7,569 nucleotides of DNA from DATJGF01 sp035495315. GTDB taxonomy: Bacteria > Verrucomicrobiota > Verrucomicrobiia > Limisphaerales > UBA8199. The stretch spans positions 1 to 7,569 of the forward strand of contig DATJGF010000227.1 in the NCBI GenBank assembly GCA_035495315.1, given 5' to 3'. The notes below the pieces were generated by a model. It was not told where the DNA came from. It saw only the letters and a list, made by a program, of their open reading frames with translations, and ran no database searches. Position 1 is the first letter of the stretch. The number at the start of each line of letters is the position of its first letter. Made by a program: the position numbers and the translations under genes. Positions 1-6,802 of the stretch are shown in pieces.

Positions 1-552
1 ATCAGCGGGACGGCGGCGCTGCAGGCCACGGAAGCCGCAGGCGCCGGCACAACTGCGGATGGCAGGCCGTACACTGTTGATGCGGTGAGCTTGATCGGCA
101 CGCTCACGGCGACCTATAACAGCAAGGATGTGGCCACAGCCAACTTGGTCACCTTTAACGGCCTGTCTCTGACGGGCACCGGCAGCGGCAATTATACTCT
201 CACGGCCTTTGCTCAAGCCGCGACTATCACGCGCAAATCCTTGCTCGTTACAGGCCTGAGCGCTAACAACAAGTGCTTCGACGGCAACACAACCGCAACT
301 CTCGCTGGCACGGCAGCTCTGCTTACGGCAGAAGCGACGGGCGCCGGGTCAGTTACGGACGGAAAACCTTACACGGTGGACGTCGTTTCGCTTACGTCGA
401 CAACGGCCTCTGCTTTCACGGGTACCTTTGCGAGCACCGGCCCCGGTGACGATATCGAAGTAAAGGTGACGGGCAACTCGGTCACCGGAGCGCAGGCCGG
501 CAATTATACGCTCGCGGCGGCAAACGAACAACCTGGGCTGACTGCGAACATC
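1..552 (+). repeat. Two protein-coding YDG-type repeat units, 300-nt period
   Basis: The segment coding GTAAL..TADGRPYTVD (from base 7) is repeated as GTAAL..VTDGKPYTVD (from base 307), exactly 100 codons later. Each unit ends with a GNYTL strand. The first unit is cut by the window edge. This implies that a longer tandem array lies upstream. Confidence 0.75.
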
Positions 553-1779
553 AATGTGACGCCAACGGTAACAGTGGACGTGAACTCACAAAGCGTCCCG
601 TACGGCTGCTCGGTCCTGTTCACCGTCTCGGCAACTGATCCGGATTCCGCTGCAACATCCCTTTTGGTCAGCTCGAAAAAGTACACGTTGAATAGCGGCA
701 ACCCGATCCAGGGTCTGCCAAACGGCATGACGTTAACGCCGGCTGGCACATCCACATGGCAAGTTTTCGGAGGCGCGCAAGCCGTGCCGGGCACTTACCT
801 CATCACCATTGGGGTGGCGGACCAATGCGGGGCTGAAGGCACCGTAAGCTTTACCCTTATCATCACTCCAGGGTCCGTGACACCTCTGGCCGATTCCTTC
901 TATACTGGCCCGACATTCTACTGGACTACCGGCCCCAATAGCAGCACAACGACCCTTACCTTGATGGCGACCCTCAAGGACGCCGGAACTTGCTTGGGCG
1001 ACATCAGAACGGCTAAGGCGTCGTTCTATGTTCGGGACCCTATAACCTTAACGTTGAGTCCAATCAATGGCGCCCAGAACCTTCCAGTCGGCTTGGTGAA
1101 CCCGGGCGACACTACCGTCGGGACAGCATCCGCCACTGTTCAATACAACATCTCGGGCTCCGCGCAAAGCTTAGTCATCGCAGTTGTTGTCGGGGGGAAT
1201 TACGCCGCAAATAACCCCACCACCGATCAGCTGATCACAATCGCCGTTCCTGTCGCCGGCGGCCAAATCTGCGGCGGCGGAACGATCAATAATGCTGCTG
1301 ACTTCGGCTCGTCGGGAATGCTCAAAGGTTCAGCTAATGATCCGGCGTGCTTCTCCTTCTTCGTCCAATATTCCAAGAGCGGGAGCAATCCTCAGGGCAG
1401 CGTACAAATCTTCGACAAGAGCTACTACAAGCCCGATGGCACCCTCGATACCGTTCTCCACACGTACCTGTTCAAGAGCACAGCCATTTCGGTGCTAAGC
1501 GTGACTCAGGGCACGACGTCCACCAAGGCGACGGCCCAGTTCACCAGCAAGGCCAACGTTACCGAAATCCTTCCAAACGGCACAACATCCAGCATCGAGG
1601 GTAACGACGTAATGAGCCTTTCGCTGACGGATTATAGCACGATAACCGGCAATACTCAGCCGAACACGCTCGGCATTACCATCAACCGCACCAAGGGCGG
1701 CACCTGGTACTCCAGCGATTGGAACAGCGCAAAGACGGTGGAAAAAGCGCCTACTTTGGGCACAATTTCCATAAAATGA
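1..1779 (+). CDS. Secreted YDG/Ig-like repeat protein, C-terminal 592 residues (5' partial)
   Basis: The frame is open from base 1 and ends at TGA 1777-1779. The GTG at 85 is internal to a repeat and is not a start, so the gene begins outside the window. In window numbering, residues 1-84 and about 92-184 are two YDG-type repeats, each with GTAAL, a DG(R/K)PYTVD strand and a GNYTL end strand. In the second unit, KCFDGN stands where such repeats usually have K.YDGN. Residues about 185-290 resemble a bacterial Ig-like or cadherin-like domain. Residues about 423-592, starting ICGGGTINN, form a Gly/Ser/Thr-rich beta module seen at the end of some large exported proteins. The composition suits a long adhesin-like surface or secreted protein. 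No LPXTG motif, PEP-CTERM helix or terminal membrane segment is visible, so anchoring is unclear. Family assignment is from motif recognition only; the biological role is not known. Confidence 0.85.
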   Translation: MSGTAALQATEAAGAGTTADGRPYTVDAVSLIGTLTATYNSKDVATANLVTFNGLSLTGTGSGNYTLTAFAQAATITRKSLLVTGLSANNKCFDGNTTATLAGTAALLTAEATGAGSVTDGKPYTVDVVSLTSTTASAFTGTFASTGPGDDIEVKVTGNSVTGAQAGNYTLAAANEQPGLTANINVTPTVTVDVNSQSVPYGCSVLFTVSATDPDSAATSLLVSSKKYTLNSGNPIQGLPNGMTLTPAGTSTWQVFGGAQAVPGTYLITIGVADQCGAEGTVSFTLIITPGSVTPLADSFYTGPTFYWTTGPNSSTTTLTLMATLKDAGTCLGDIRTAKASFYVRDPITLTLSPINGAQNLPVGLVNPGDTTVGTASATVQYNISGSAQSLVIAVVVGGNYAANNPTTDQLITIAVPVAGGQICGGGTINNAADFGSSGMLKGSANDPACFSFFVQYSKSGSNPQGSVQIFDKSYYKPDGTLDTVLHTYLFKSTAISVLSVTQGTTSTKATAQFTSKANVTEILPNGTTSSIEGNDVMSLSLTDYSTITGNTQPNTLGITINRTKGGTWYSSDWNSAKTVEKAPTLGTISIK

Positions 1780-1807
1780 AAAGTATGGTTAGACCCTTTT
1801 CGACACC

Positions 1808-1866
1808 CGCGTATCTCGCGTATTCCGCGGTTCTACGCCTTTGTGTTCTCTGCGTTCTCTGCGGTA
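1808..1866. repeat. Intergenic 9-nt-periodic repeat, diverged copy
   Basis: The sequence reads as successive 9-mers: CGCGTATCT, CGCGTATTC, CGCGGTTCT, then CGTTCTCTG after two less regular units. The 9-mer GTTCTCTGC occurs twice in tandem at 1845-1862. Its reverse complement (CGCAGAGAA units) resembles the repeats at 4571-4737, 6096-6206 and 6684-6801. It fills most of the gap between the YDG gene and the first paralog and has no inverted partner arm. It contains the GTG at 1843 that could be mistaken for a start of the next gene. Confidence 0.55.
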
Positions 1867-1878
1867 AAAAATAATCCA

Positions 1879-3126
1879 ATGGCTAAGCACCGAATGACGA
1901 GCTATACCCGAATCCTGAGCGCCGCAATTGCCGTACTCGCCTTCGCGGTAGTCGGGCTTGCCGGTTTTCTGGTGTTGGCGCGACTGCACCACGGAGGCTC
2001 TTTGCTGTCCGCGCAATTAACAGGCCAGCCAAACCCCGGGGTCTCTCGTGTCGGTCCCGCTCAAAACCCAAGCCCAAGCTCCGACACGACTACCGCTCCC
2101 GCGACCGCCTACTCCTGGCCTGCGGCGACCCCATTCACCCGCCACCTTGTCGCGACACTAACCAACCTCGACTTCACTCAAGGCGCGATCACCGAGGACC
2201 ACGCCGACAAATGGAGACACACCCTGCAGGTTTTGACCGAGCAAGGCCCGGATGCAGTTTCCGCCATTCACGAGTTCCTGGCCCAAAACCACGAATTGGA
2301 TTTCACCAGCAACCCTGGCGGCAAGCTCCTGGGCCAGTCTTCCCTGCGCTCCGCCATGATTAACGCCTTGGCCCAAATCGGCGGACCCGACGCAAGCGCC
2401 GCCCTGCTCGAAGCGTTGCAGACCACCACCCTGCCCACGGAGATCCCGCTGTTAGCCAAAGTGCTCGAAGAACAAAGTCCAGGACAGTACGGCCAGCAAA
2501 TCCTCAAAGCTGTCACCGATGTCCTGACCATGGCCAGTTCCGGCCAGCTACCTCCCCAATGGGATGTCGCGCCTCTCTTCAAACTGGTCCAGGACCACGG
2601 CGACGCAACGACCGCTTCCGCGCTTCAGCAGTTCGAAGGTCCATATAAGTACTATGCCACAATGGCCCTGGCTGGCATGCCGGACGGTGCTGGCCTGCCC
2701 CAGCTTATCCAGCAGTCCAAAACTGCTGAGGAGCCCGGCAGACGTGATTTTGCCGTTCAAATGTTAGCTCAGGTCACCGCTCAGTACCCCGATGCCAGCG
2801 TCACCTTGCTCGACCTGGCCAAGGCCAGCCAAATCTCCGATGCCGCCTGGCGGAAATTGGCGATCGCCTTGGCCGTTGACCAATATCAAATCGGCGAACC
2901 GCCCGGCGATTCCGACGCCGGCGGCAATCCCGCCCCCGGCCTTAAAACTTTCCACGTCGACAACAACAACCAGAATTTCTACAGCCTCCCGCTCAACCCC
3001 GGCGCTCACCTCACCGAACGCCTGGCCTTGATCGACCAACTCCTCGAAGTCACCTCTGCCAATGCGGCCGCCCAGGCCGCCCTGCAATCCGCCCGCGCCA
3101 GCCTGACGCAGCTTGCCGCCAATTGA
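1879..3126 (+). CDS. Membrane-anchored HEAT-like helical protein, paralog 1 of 3
   Basis: I do not recognise a named family. The 415-residue product has a short basic N-terminus (MAKHR..R), one hydrophobic helix at about 12-34, and a Pro/Ser/Thr/Ala-rich linker at about 40-85. Residues about 86-340 follow as paired amphipathic helices suggestive of HEAT-like or ARM-like repeats, with motifs GQSSLRSAMINALAQIGGP (152-170), GPYKYYATMALAGM and DFAVQMLAQV. A conserved non-helical patch (DQYQIGEPP, later NQNFYSLP) and a final helix with RLALIDQLL complete it. Positive residues before the helix predict an N-in topology with the bulk in the periplasm. I chose ATG 1879; an in-frame GTG at 1843 lies inside a repeat, and ATG 1894 is also possible. 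No Shine-Dalgarno is evident. Gene 3 is its closest relative here. A protein-protein scaffold is a reasonable guess, but its partners are unknown. Confidence 0.85.
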   Translation: MAKHRMTSYTRILSAAIAVLAFAVVGLAGFLVLARLHHGGSLLSAQLTGQPNPGVSRVGPAQNPSPSSDTTTAPATAYSWPAATPFTRHLVATLTNLDFTQGAITEDHADKWRHTLQVLTEQGPDAVSAIHEFLAQNHELDFTSNPGGKLLGQSSLRSAMINALAQIGGPDASAALLEALQTTTLPTEIPLLAKVLEEQSPGQYGQQILKAVTDVLTMASSGQLPPQWDVAPLFKLVQDHGDATTASALQQFEGPYKYYATMALAGMPDGAGLPQLIQQSKTAEEPGRRDFAVQMLAQVTAQYPDASVTLLDLAKASQISDAAWRKLAIALAVDQYQIGEPPGDSDAGGNPAPGLKTFHVDNNNQNFYSLPLNPGAHLTERLALIDQLLEVTSANAAAQAALQSARASLTQLAAN

Positions 3127-3156
3127 CGTTCCGCGTTGCGAAGCGAGGGAATTAGC

Positions 3157-3258
3157 ATGATGGGCACGTCCATCGATCAATTCGATTTTGTGCGTCTGTC
3201 CCTCAATCGGTCAATTCCCAGTGCCTTGCGGTGGCATGTCCGGCCGACTACGCTTTGA
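3157..3258 (+). CDS. Possible small ORF, 33 residues, between paralogs 1 and 2
   Basis: ATG 3157 opens a frame to TGA 3256-3258. The purine run GAGGGA lies about six bases upstream, a better ribosome-binding match than at any of the three large plus-strand starts nearby. The peptide (MMGTSIDQFDF..) has no membrane segment and no recognised motif. The 179-bp gap holds nothing else I can identify. A chance ORF is the more likely explanation. Confidence 0.15.
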   Translation: MMGTSIDQFDFVRLSLNRSIPSALRWHVRPTTL

Positions 3259-3305
3259 CCGTGAGACACCACTTTGGCGACTAAGCCTCAAACTGCCCAC
3301 ACAAG

Positions 3306-4568
3306 ATGAATCGCAGTCCAGGCCAACCGAAGCAAACCGTCCAACCGACAACGACCCCTCTTCAGTCACACAACCGGTTGCCGCTCCTTTTCGTTCTGCT
3401 CGCAGTCGTCGTGCTCGGGCTTATCATCGGCAACTCGATCCTCCGCAAACGAACCCACACGCCGCCAACTGAACACACCTCTGCCCCAGCATCCCCTACC
3501 CTTGATTCCGATCCGCACGCCGCACTCGACGCCGTCTCCCGCATTGCGCGCAACCCGCGAGCAGACGCCCAAGCTGATTCCTCAACTACCCAACAGCTCA
3601 TCAACCAACTCACCGAATTGAAAGTTGAAGGCGGAAAGCTAACTGAAGAACAGGCAGCCCAAATCCAGCAGACGCTCCAACAACTTGTCGCCCAAGGACC
3701 CGCCGCGCTTCCCGCCGTACGCGAGTTCCTCGAAAAAAATCAGGATTGGCGATTGGGCAAATGGCCGACGGGCAGCGCGGGTGCGCCAACGGTCCGGACT
3801 GGGCTGCTGGACGCACTCAGGCAAATCGAGGGACCCGAAGCTTTGACGCTATCGCAACATGTTCTTCAAACCACTGCTGACCCGCTGGAGATTGCGTTGC
3901 TCGCCCGCAACCTCGATCAGGCCGCGCCTGGGCAATATTCCCAACAAGCCGTGGAGGCCGCCACTGCGACCCTCGAGCAAGCAGCGCAAGGCGCGTTGAC
4001 CAATATTGATGTCGGCCCTCTGTTCCAGGTGCTCCAGAATTACGGATCCACGGGCGCGATTGCCGAACTCGAGAAACTCGCGCCGCAATGGGGCTATTAC
4101 GCTACCCTGGCTTTGGCTCAACTCCCCTCCGGCCAAGGCATCCCCGCCCTTGAACGCATGGCCGTGGACTCCAGCGCGGCCGGGATTGGCAATCGCGATT
4201 TCGCCGTCCAAATGCTCGCCCAGGTCTCGCCCCGCTCGTCGGACGCTGCCACCGCGCTGGTGGAACTGGCGCGGCAAAACCAAATCAGTGATTCCACCTG
4301 GCGAGCCCTCGCCGATGTGCTGAGCGGCATGCAGTATCAATTTGGCCGCCAATTTCCGCAGAATGTGTTCACACCGGTTGGTGGCGCCGAGTTGCGCACC
4401 TACACCCAGCCAATTGGGAATCAGAATTTTGTCAGCACCTTTGGTCCCAATGAAGGCGGGCTTGCCGATATGGCCCAGCGTCTTGCGTTGATTGACCAAT
4501 TGATCGCAGCAAATCCCGGACCCGACGCGCTCCAGTACTTACATCAGGCACGCGCCCGATTGCGATAA
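3306..4568 (+). CDS. Membrane-anchored HEAT-like helical protein, paralog 2 of 3 (divergent)
   Basis: The 420-residue protein has the same plan as the genes on either side. There is a polar N-terminus (1-24), a very hydrophobic helix at about 25-46, then RKR and a Pro/Thr/Ala/Asp-rich linker to about 95. An alpha-helical region follows, with recognisable family motifs: GPAALPAVREFL, APGQYSQQA, DVGPLFQVLQNYG, DFAVQMLAQV and RLALIDQLI. It differs from paralogs 1 and 3 where they agree best. GQSSLRSAMINAL is replaced by APTVRTGLLDAL, YQIGEPP by YQFGRQFPQ, and NQNFYSLP by NQNFVSTF. Basic residues on both sides of the helix leave topology less certain, though periplasmic exposure of the bulk is expected by homology. 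ATG 3306 is the first in-frame start that precedes the anchor; no Shine-Dalgarno is visible. It lies 179 bp after paralog 1, so co-transcription is possible but unproven. The function is unknown. Confidence 0.85.
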   Translation: MNRSPGQPKQTVQPTTTPLQSHNRLPLLFVLLAVVVLGLIIGNSILRKRTHTPPTEHTSAPASPTLDSDPHAALDAVSRIARNPRADAQADSSTTQQLINQLTELKVEGGKLTEEQAAQIQQTLQQLVAQGPAALPAVREFLEKNQDWRLGKWPTGSAGAPTVRTGLLDALRQIEGPEALTLSQHVLQTTADPLEIALLARNLDQAAPGQYSQQAVEAATATLEQAAQGALTNIDVGPLFQVLQNYGSTGAIAELEKLAPQWGYYATLALAQLPSGQGIPALERMAVDSSAAGIGNRDFAVQMLAQVSPRSSDAATALVELARQNQISDSTWRALADVLSGMQYQFGRQFPQNVFTPVGGAELRTYTQPIGNQNFVSTFGPNEGGLADMAQRLALIDQLIAANPGPDALQYLHQARARLR

Positions 4569-4570
4569 CC

Positions 4571-4737
4571 AAGGTCTCACGCGAAGGACGCTGAGGGCGC
4601 AAAGGAAACCAAAGAGCCCGAAATTCGTCCGCTTTTAACCCGACACGTGAGCAAAAGCAAACGAGCGCACAAAATGCGCTAAGCTGAAGTGAATCCTTTA
4701 TTCCTTTGCGGCCTTGGCGGCCTTTGCGTGAGACCTT
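4571..4737. repeat. Inverted-repeat intergenic element (MITE-like) with internal hairpin
   Basis: The left arm at 4571-4605 begins AAGGTCTCACGCGAAGGACG. The right arm at 4703-4737 is its imperfect reverse complement: 35 positions with five mismatches. Both arms show the 9-nt rhythm of the other intergenic repeats. Between them is unrelated sequence with a perfect 6-bp stem, AGCGCA/TGCGCT (4664-4680), and a CAAAA loop. No convincing coding sequence lies inside. The element occupies most of the gap between paralogs 2 and 3 and could fold in RNA as a terminator or processing structure. Its mobility is an inference. Confidence 0.6.
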
Positions 4738-4803
4738 GGACTTTGGACACAACCCGGACTTTGGTTTGCCAACCCGCCTCCCAAAACCTAGAGTTTATCT
4801 CTA

Positions 4804-6093
4804 ATGCGCTCCTCGTCGCGGTTTTGGTTGGGATTGATGGCTCTTGCGGCCGTCGCCGTTGTCATCGGCTACGGTCTCAAGACCATGCACCATCCCACGG
4901 CACCGCCGGGAGTTGGTCAACCGGCCGGCACGGCGGCCACGGATACTACCACCGCCGCGCCGTCGGATACCAACGATTCCGAGCCCCATGTCGTCACACC
5001 GGCCGAACGCGCCGCGGCCACCCAACAACCTGCCGTCGTTCACGCCACCCCTCGCGGGGTCTCCACGCCCGCCACGACAGAGCCGCGTCCAGCACCGACC
5101 GCGTTAACCCGGCAGTTGGTTTCGGGCTTGGCGGGGCTCGATTTTACACATGGACCCATTACGCCCGAACAGGCGCAGCAATGGAAACAGAATCTCCAAG
5201 CCCTGACGGCCCAGGGCCCGGCTGCAGTGCCTGCCATTCGCGAGTTCCTCGATCAAAACCAGGAAGTCAATTTTCGCTCGGTCAGCGGCGGCGACCAGCT
5301 GGGCCAATCATCCTTGCGCTCCGCGATGATCAACGCCCTCTCTCAAATCAGCGGACCGGAAGCCACCGGCGCCCTGGTCCAAACGCTGCAAAGCACAACC
5401 TTGCCCACAGAGATTGCGCAGTTGGCTGAATCGCTAGAGCAGCGCGCACCGGGTCAGTACCGGCAGGAAACTCTCACCGCGATTAACGAAGTTCTCAACA
5501 TGGCCTCTAACGGCCAACTGCCGGCGGGTTGGGACGTCGGTGCCCTGTTCAAAGTCTTGCAGAACTATGGCGATTCAGCGACGACATCGTCACTCGAACA
5601 ATTGCAGGGGCCGTACAAGTACTACGCGACGATGTCATTGGCGGGGATGCAAGGCGGTGATGGCGTTTCGGCATTGATGCGCCAGGTTCAGGATCCGGCT
5701 GCCGGCGGCAAGCGGGACTTTGCGTTCCAAATGTTGGCCCAGGTCGCCTCACAATATCCTGACGCGGGTTCGGCTTTGGTCCAGCAAGCGCAAGCCAATC
5801 AGATTCCGGACGCGGCGTGGACCAAAATCGCCACCGGCCTCGCCGGGGACCAGTATCAGATTGGTGAACCACCCTCAATCGGTGGCGCCGACCCCACTCT
5901 CACACCAGGTCTCAAGACCTACCATATCGGCGCCGGTAATCAAAACTTCTACAGCTTGCCGGTCGGGGCTGACTCGCAAATCCAGCAGCGCCTGGCGTTA
6001 ATCGATCAGCTGCTTGGGGCAACCTCCAATCCTGCCGCGATCAATGCCCTCCAATCCGCCCGCGCAACCCTCACCGGGTTAATGCCGAAATAA
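4804..6093 (+). CDS. Membrane-anchored HEAT-like helical protein, paralog 3 of 3
   Basis: The 429-residue protein has a short basic N-terminus (MRSSSR), a hydrophobic helix at about 7-25, and a long Pro/Ala/Thr-rich linker (about 29-99). The helical region matches paralog 1 closely: GQSSLRSAMINALSQISGP (167-185) differs from paralog 1 at 2 of 19 residues, GPYKYYATMSLAGM at 1 of 14, and DQYQIGEPP is identical. The C-terminal patch NQNFYSLP and the helix RLALIDQLL are also kept. Synonymous sites have diverged, so the duplication is not recent. Predicted topology is N-in with the helical region in the periplasm. The start ATG 4804 follows the repeat element by 66 bp; no clear Shine-Dalgarno is seen. 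The stop faces the stop of the minus-strand GxxExxY gene across 75 bp of repeat. HEAT-like describes the helical pattern; it is not a confirmed family match. Confidence 0.85.
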   Translation: MRSSSRFWLGLMALAAVAVVIGYGLKTMHHPTAPPGVGQPAGTAATDTTTAAPSDTNDSEPHVVTPAERAAATQQPAVVHATPRGVSTPATTEPRPAPTALTRQLVSGLAGLDFTHGPITPEQAQQWKQNLQALTAQGPAAVPAIREFLDQNQEVNFRSVSGGDQLGQSSLRSAMINALSQISGPEATGALVQTLQSTTLPTEIAQLAESLEQRAPGQYRQETLTAINEVLNMASNGQLPAGWDVGALFKVLQNYGDSATTSSLEQLQGPYKYYATMSLAGMQGGDGVSALMRQVQDPAAGGKRDFAFQMLAQVASQYPDAGSALVQQAQANQIPDAAWTKIATGLAGDQYQIGEPPSIGGADPTLTPGLKTYHIGAGNQNFYSLPVGADSQIQQRLALIDQLLGATSNPAAINALQSARATLTGLMPK

Positions 6094-6095
6094 GC

Positions 6096-6206
6096 CTCGC
6101 GCTAAGACCGCCAAGGCCGCAAAGGTCAAAACCTTTTTCCCTTTGCGTCCTCCGCGCCCTTCGCGTGATCATTCTTCCTTCGCTGGATCCGTGCGTTTGG
6201 CGTGAG
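6096..6206. repeat. Direct repeat copy A, flanking the GxxExxY gene
   Basis: Bases 6096-6168 match 6684-6756 without gaps at 67 of 73 positions; the core 6108-6168 matches 6696-6756 at 59 of 61. Similarity continues with gaps to 6206, through TCTTCCTTCGC and the closing GCGTGAG. On the minus strand it reads as 9-mers (CGCGAAGGG, CGCGGAGGA, CGCAAAGGG). Its distal part, 6169-6206, overlaps the 3' end of the GxxExxY coding sequence. Confidence 0.85.
6119..6146. terminator. Candidate bidirectional terminator hairpin inside repeat copy A
   Basis: GCAAAGG (6119-6125) pairs with CCTTTGC (6140-6146). An alternative inner stem, AAAGGT/ACCTTT, is followed by further T residues. The structure lies between the converging stop codons at 6093 and 6169. 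The stems are short and A/T-rich, so termination activity is uncertain, and the base pairing may only reflect the structure of the repeat. Confidence 0.3.
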
Positions 6207-6615
6207 TCTCCTCCGGAAGCCCATTAGCTATTCGCTCGATTCCATCCTTCAGATGGCTCCCCCCGAAGTTTATCAGCAATCCAAGCCGCCGGTCGCTCAA
6301 ACGCAGTTGCGTCAGAAGCTGTTTACTCGCGACTGGAGCCATTTTTTCGACTGACTTTAACTCCACAATCAGCTTCTGCTCAACAAGCAGATCTGCCCGA
6401 AATCCTTCATCGAATACCAATTCCTCGTAGCGTATGCGAATTGGCACCTGTCGCTCGATCTGTAATCCCTGCTTTCGCAGCTCGTATGCGAGAATTGCTT
6501 CGTAAACCGTCTCCAACAAACCCGGACCCGTTCTTGTATGCACGCGGAAAGCTGCGTCGAGGATGATTCTAGAAAGTTGGTTTTCGGTGTAGGATGATTT
6601 AGAGTTGACATTCAT
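6169..6615 (-). CDS. GxxExxY family protein (PD-(D/E)XK nuclease-like fold)
   Basis: The 148-residue product carries the family signature GLLETVY (residues 32-38) in an N-terminal helical region. The core FRADLLVEQKLIVELKSV has D75 and E85-L-K87 in the positions expected for a PD-(D/E)XK site. It is followed by KQLLTQLRL and a GLLINFG strand (PDDEXK_3/TIGR04256-type). Family members are small and widespread in Verrucomicrobiota and Planctomycetes; no cellular role is firmly established, and nuclease activity is inferred from the fold. The family-like part ends at about IERIANGL. The last 15 residues (PEETHAKRTDPAKEE) and the stop are encoded by intergenic-repeat sequence, so the tail appears acquired. 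The start ATG 6613-6615 precedes the conserved domain by a usual distance, without a good Shine-Dalgarno. Direct repeats lie on both sides, suggesting a cassette. Confidence 0.92.
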   Translation of the reverse strand: MNVNSKSSYTENQLSRIILDAAFRVHTRTGPGLLETVYEAILAYELRKQGLQIERQVPIRIRYEELVFDEGFRADLLVEQKLIVELKSVEKMAPVASKQLLTQLRLSDRRLGLLINFGGSHLKDGIERIANGLPEETHAKRTDPAKEE

Positions 6616-6683
6616 GGAGCCGAGCTTTTCTTGCCTCTACCTATCGGCAAGCTCCATTTATTGCCCATTAGCGACAAGATAGT

Positions 6684-6801
6684 CTCACGCAACGGCCGCC
6701 AAGGCCGCAAAGGTTAAAACCTTTTTCCCTTCGCGTCCTCCGCGCCCTTCGCGTGAGTCAAATCTTCCTTCGCGTCCTTGGTGTGAGGCGTTTTGCGTGA
6801 G
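6684..6801. repeat. Direct repeat copy B, flanking the GxxExxY gene
   Basis: This is the second copy of the repeat at 6096-6206, in the same orientation and 588 bases downstream. It includes the hairpin region around AAAGGTTAAAACCTTT (6709-6724) and ends in GCGTGAG, one base before the YbaK-type gene's stop triplet at 6803. Unlike copy A it is wholly intergenic: it lies upstream of the GxxExxY start and downstream of the YbaK-type stop. Its last third carries extra 9-mer-like units. Confidence 0.85.
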
Positions 6802-6802
6802 G

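Noticed and set aside
2764..3180. A 138-codon Gly-rich minus-strand frame opposite the end of paralog 1
   Set aside because: It is antisense to the conserved C-terminal region of paralog 1 and shows no motif; a codon-bias shadow.
3849..4499. A 216-codon minus-strand frame inside paralog 2
   Set aside because: It is antisense to a gene supported by two paralogs. The product has no recognisable features, and long antisense frames are common at this GC content.
4432..4752. A 106-codon minus-strand frame spanning the inverted-repeat element
   Set aside because: It includes peptides such as KVSRKGRQGRKG and LRPQRPSRETL, which are translations of the 9-nt repeat arms, and it overlaps paralog 2. 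Treated as repeat-derived.
4689..5429. A 246-codon plus-strand frame overlapping the start of paralog 3
   Set aside because: It begins in the repeat arm and runs in another frame over paralog 3. The product is Arg/Gly/His-rich with no domain, whereas the 4804-6093 frame has clear homology to its neighbours.
6096..6801. CRISPR array
   Set aside because: There are only two long repeats, separated by a gene; the short 9-nt units have no spacers and no cas gene is present.
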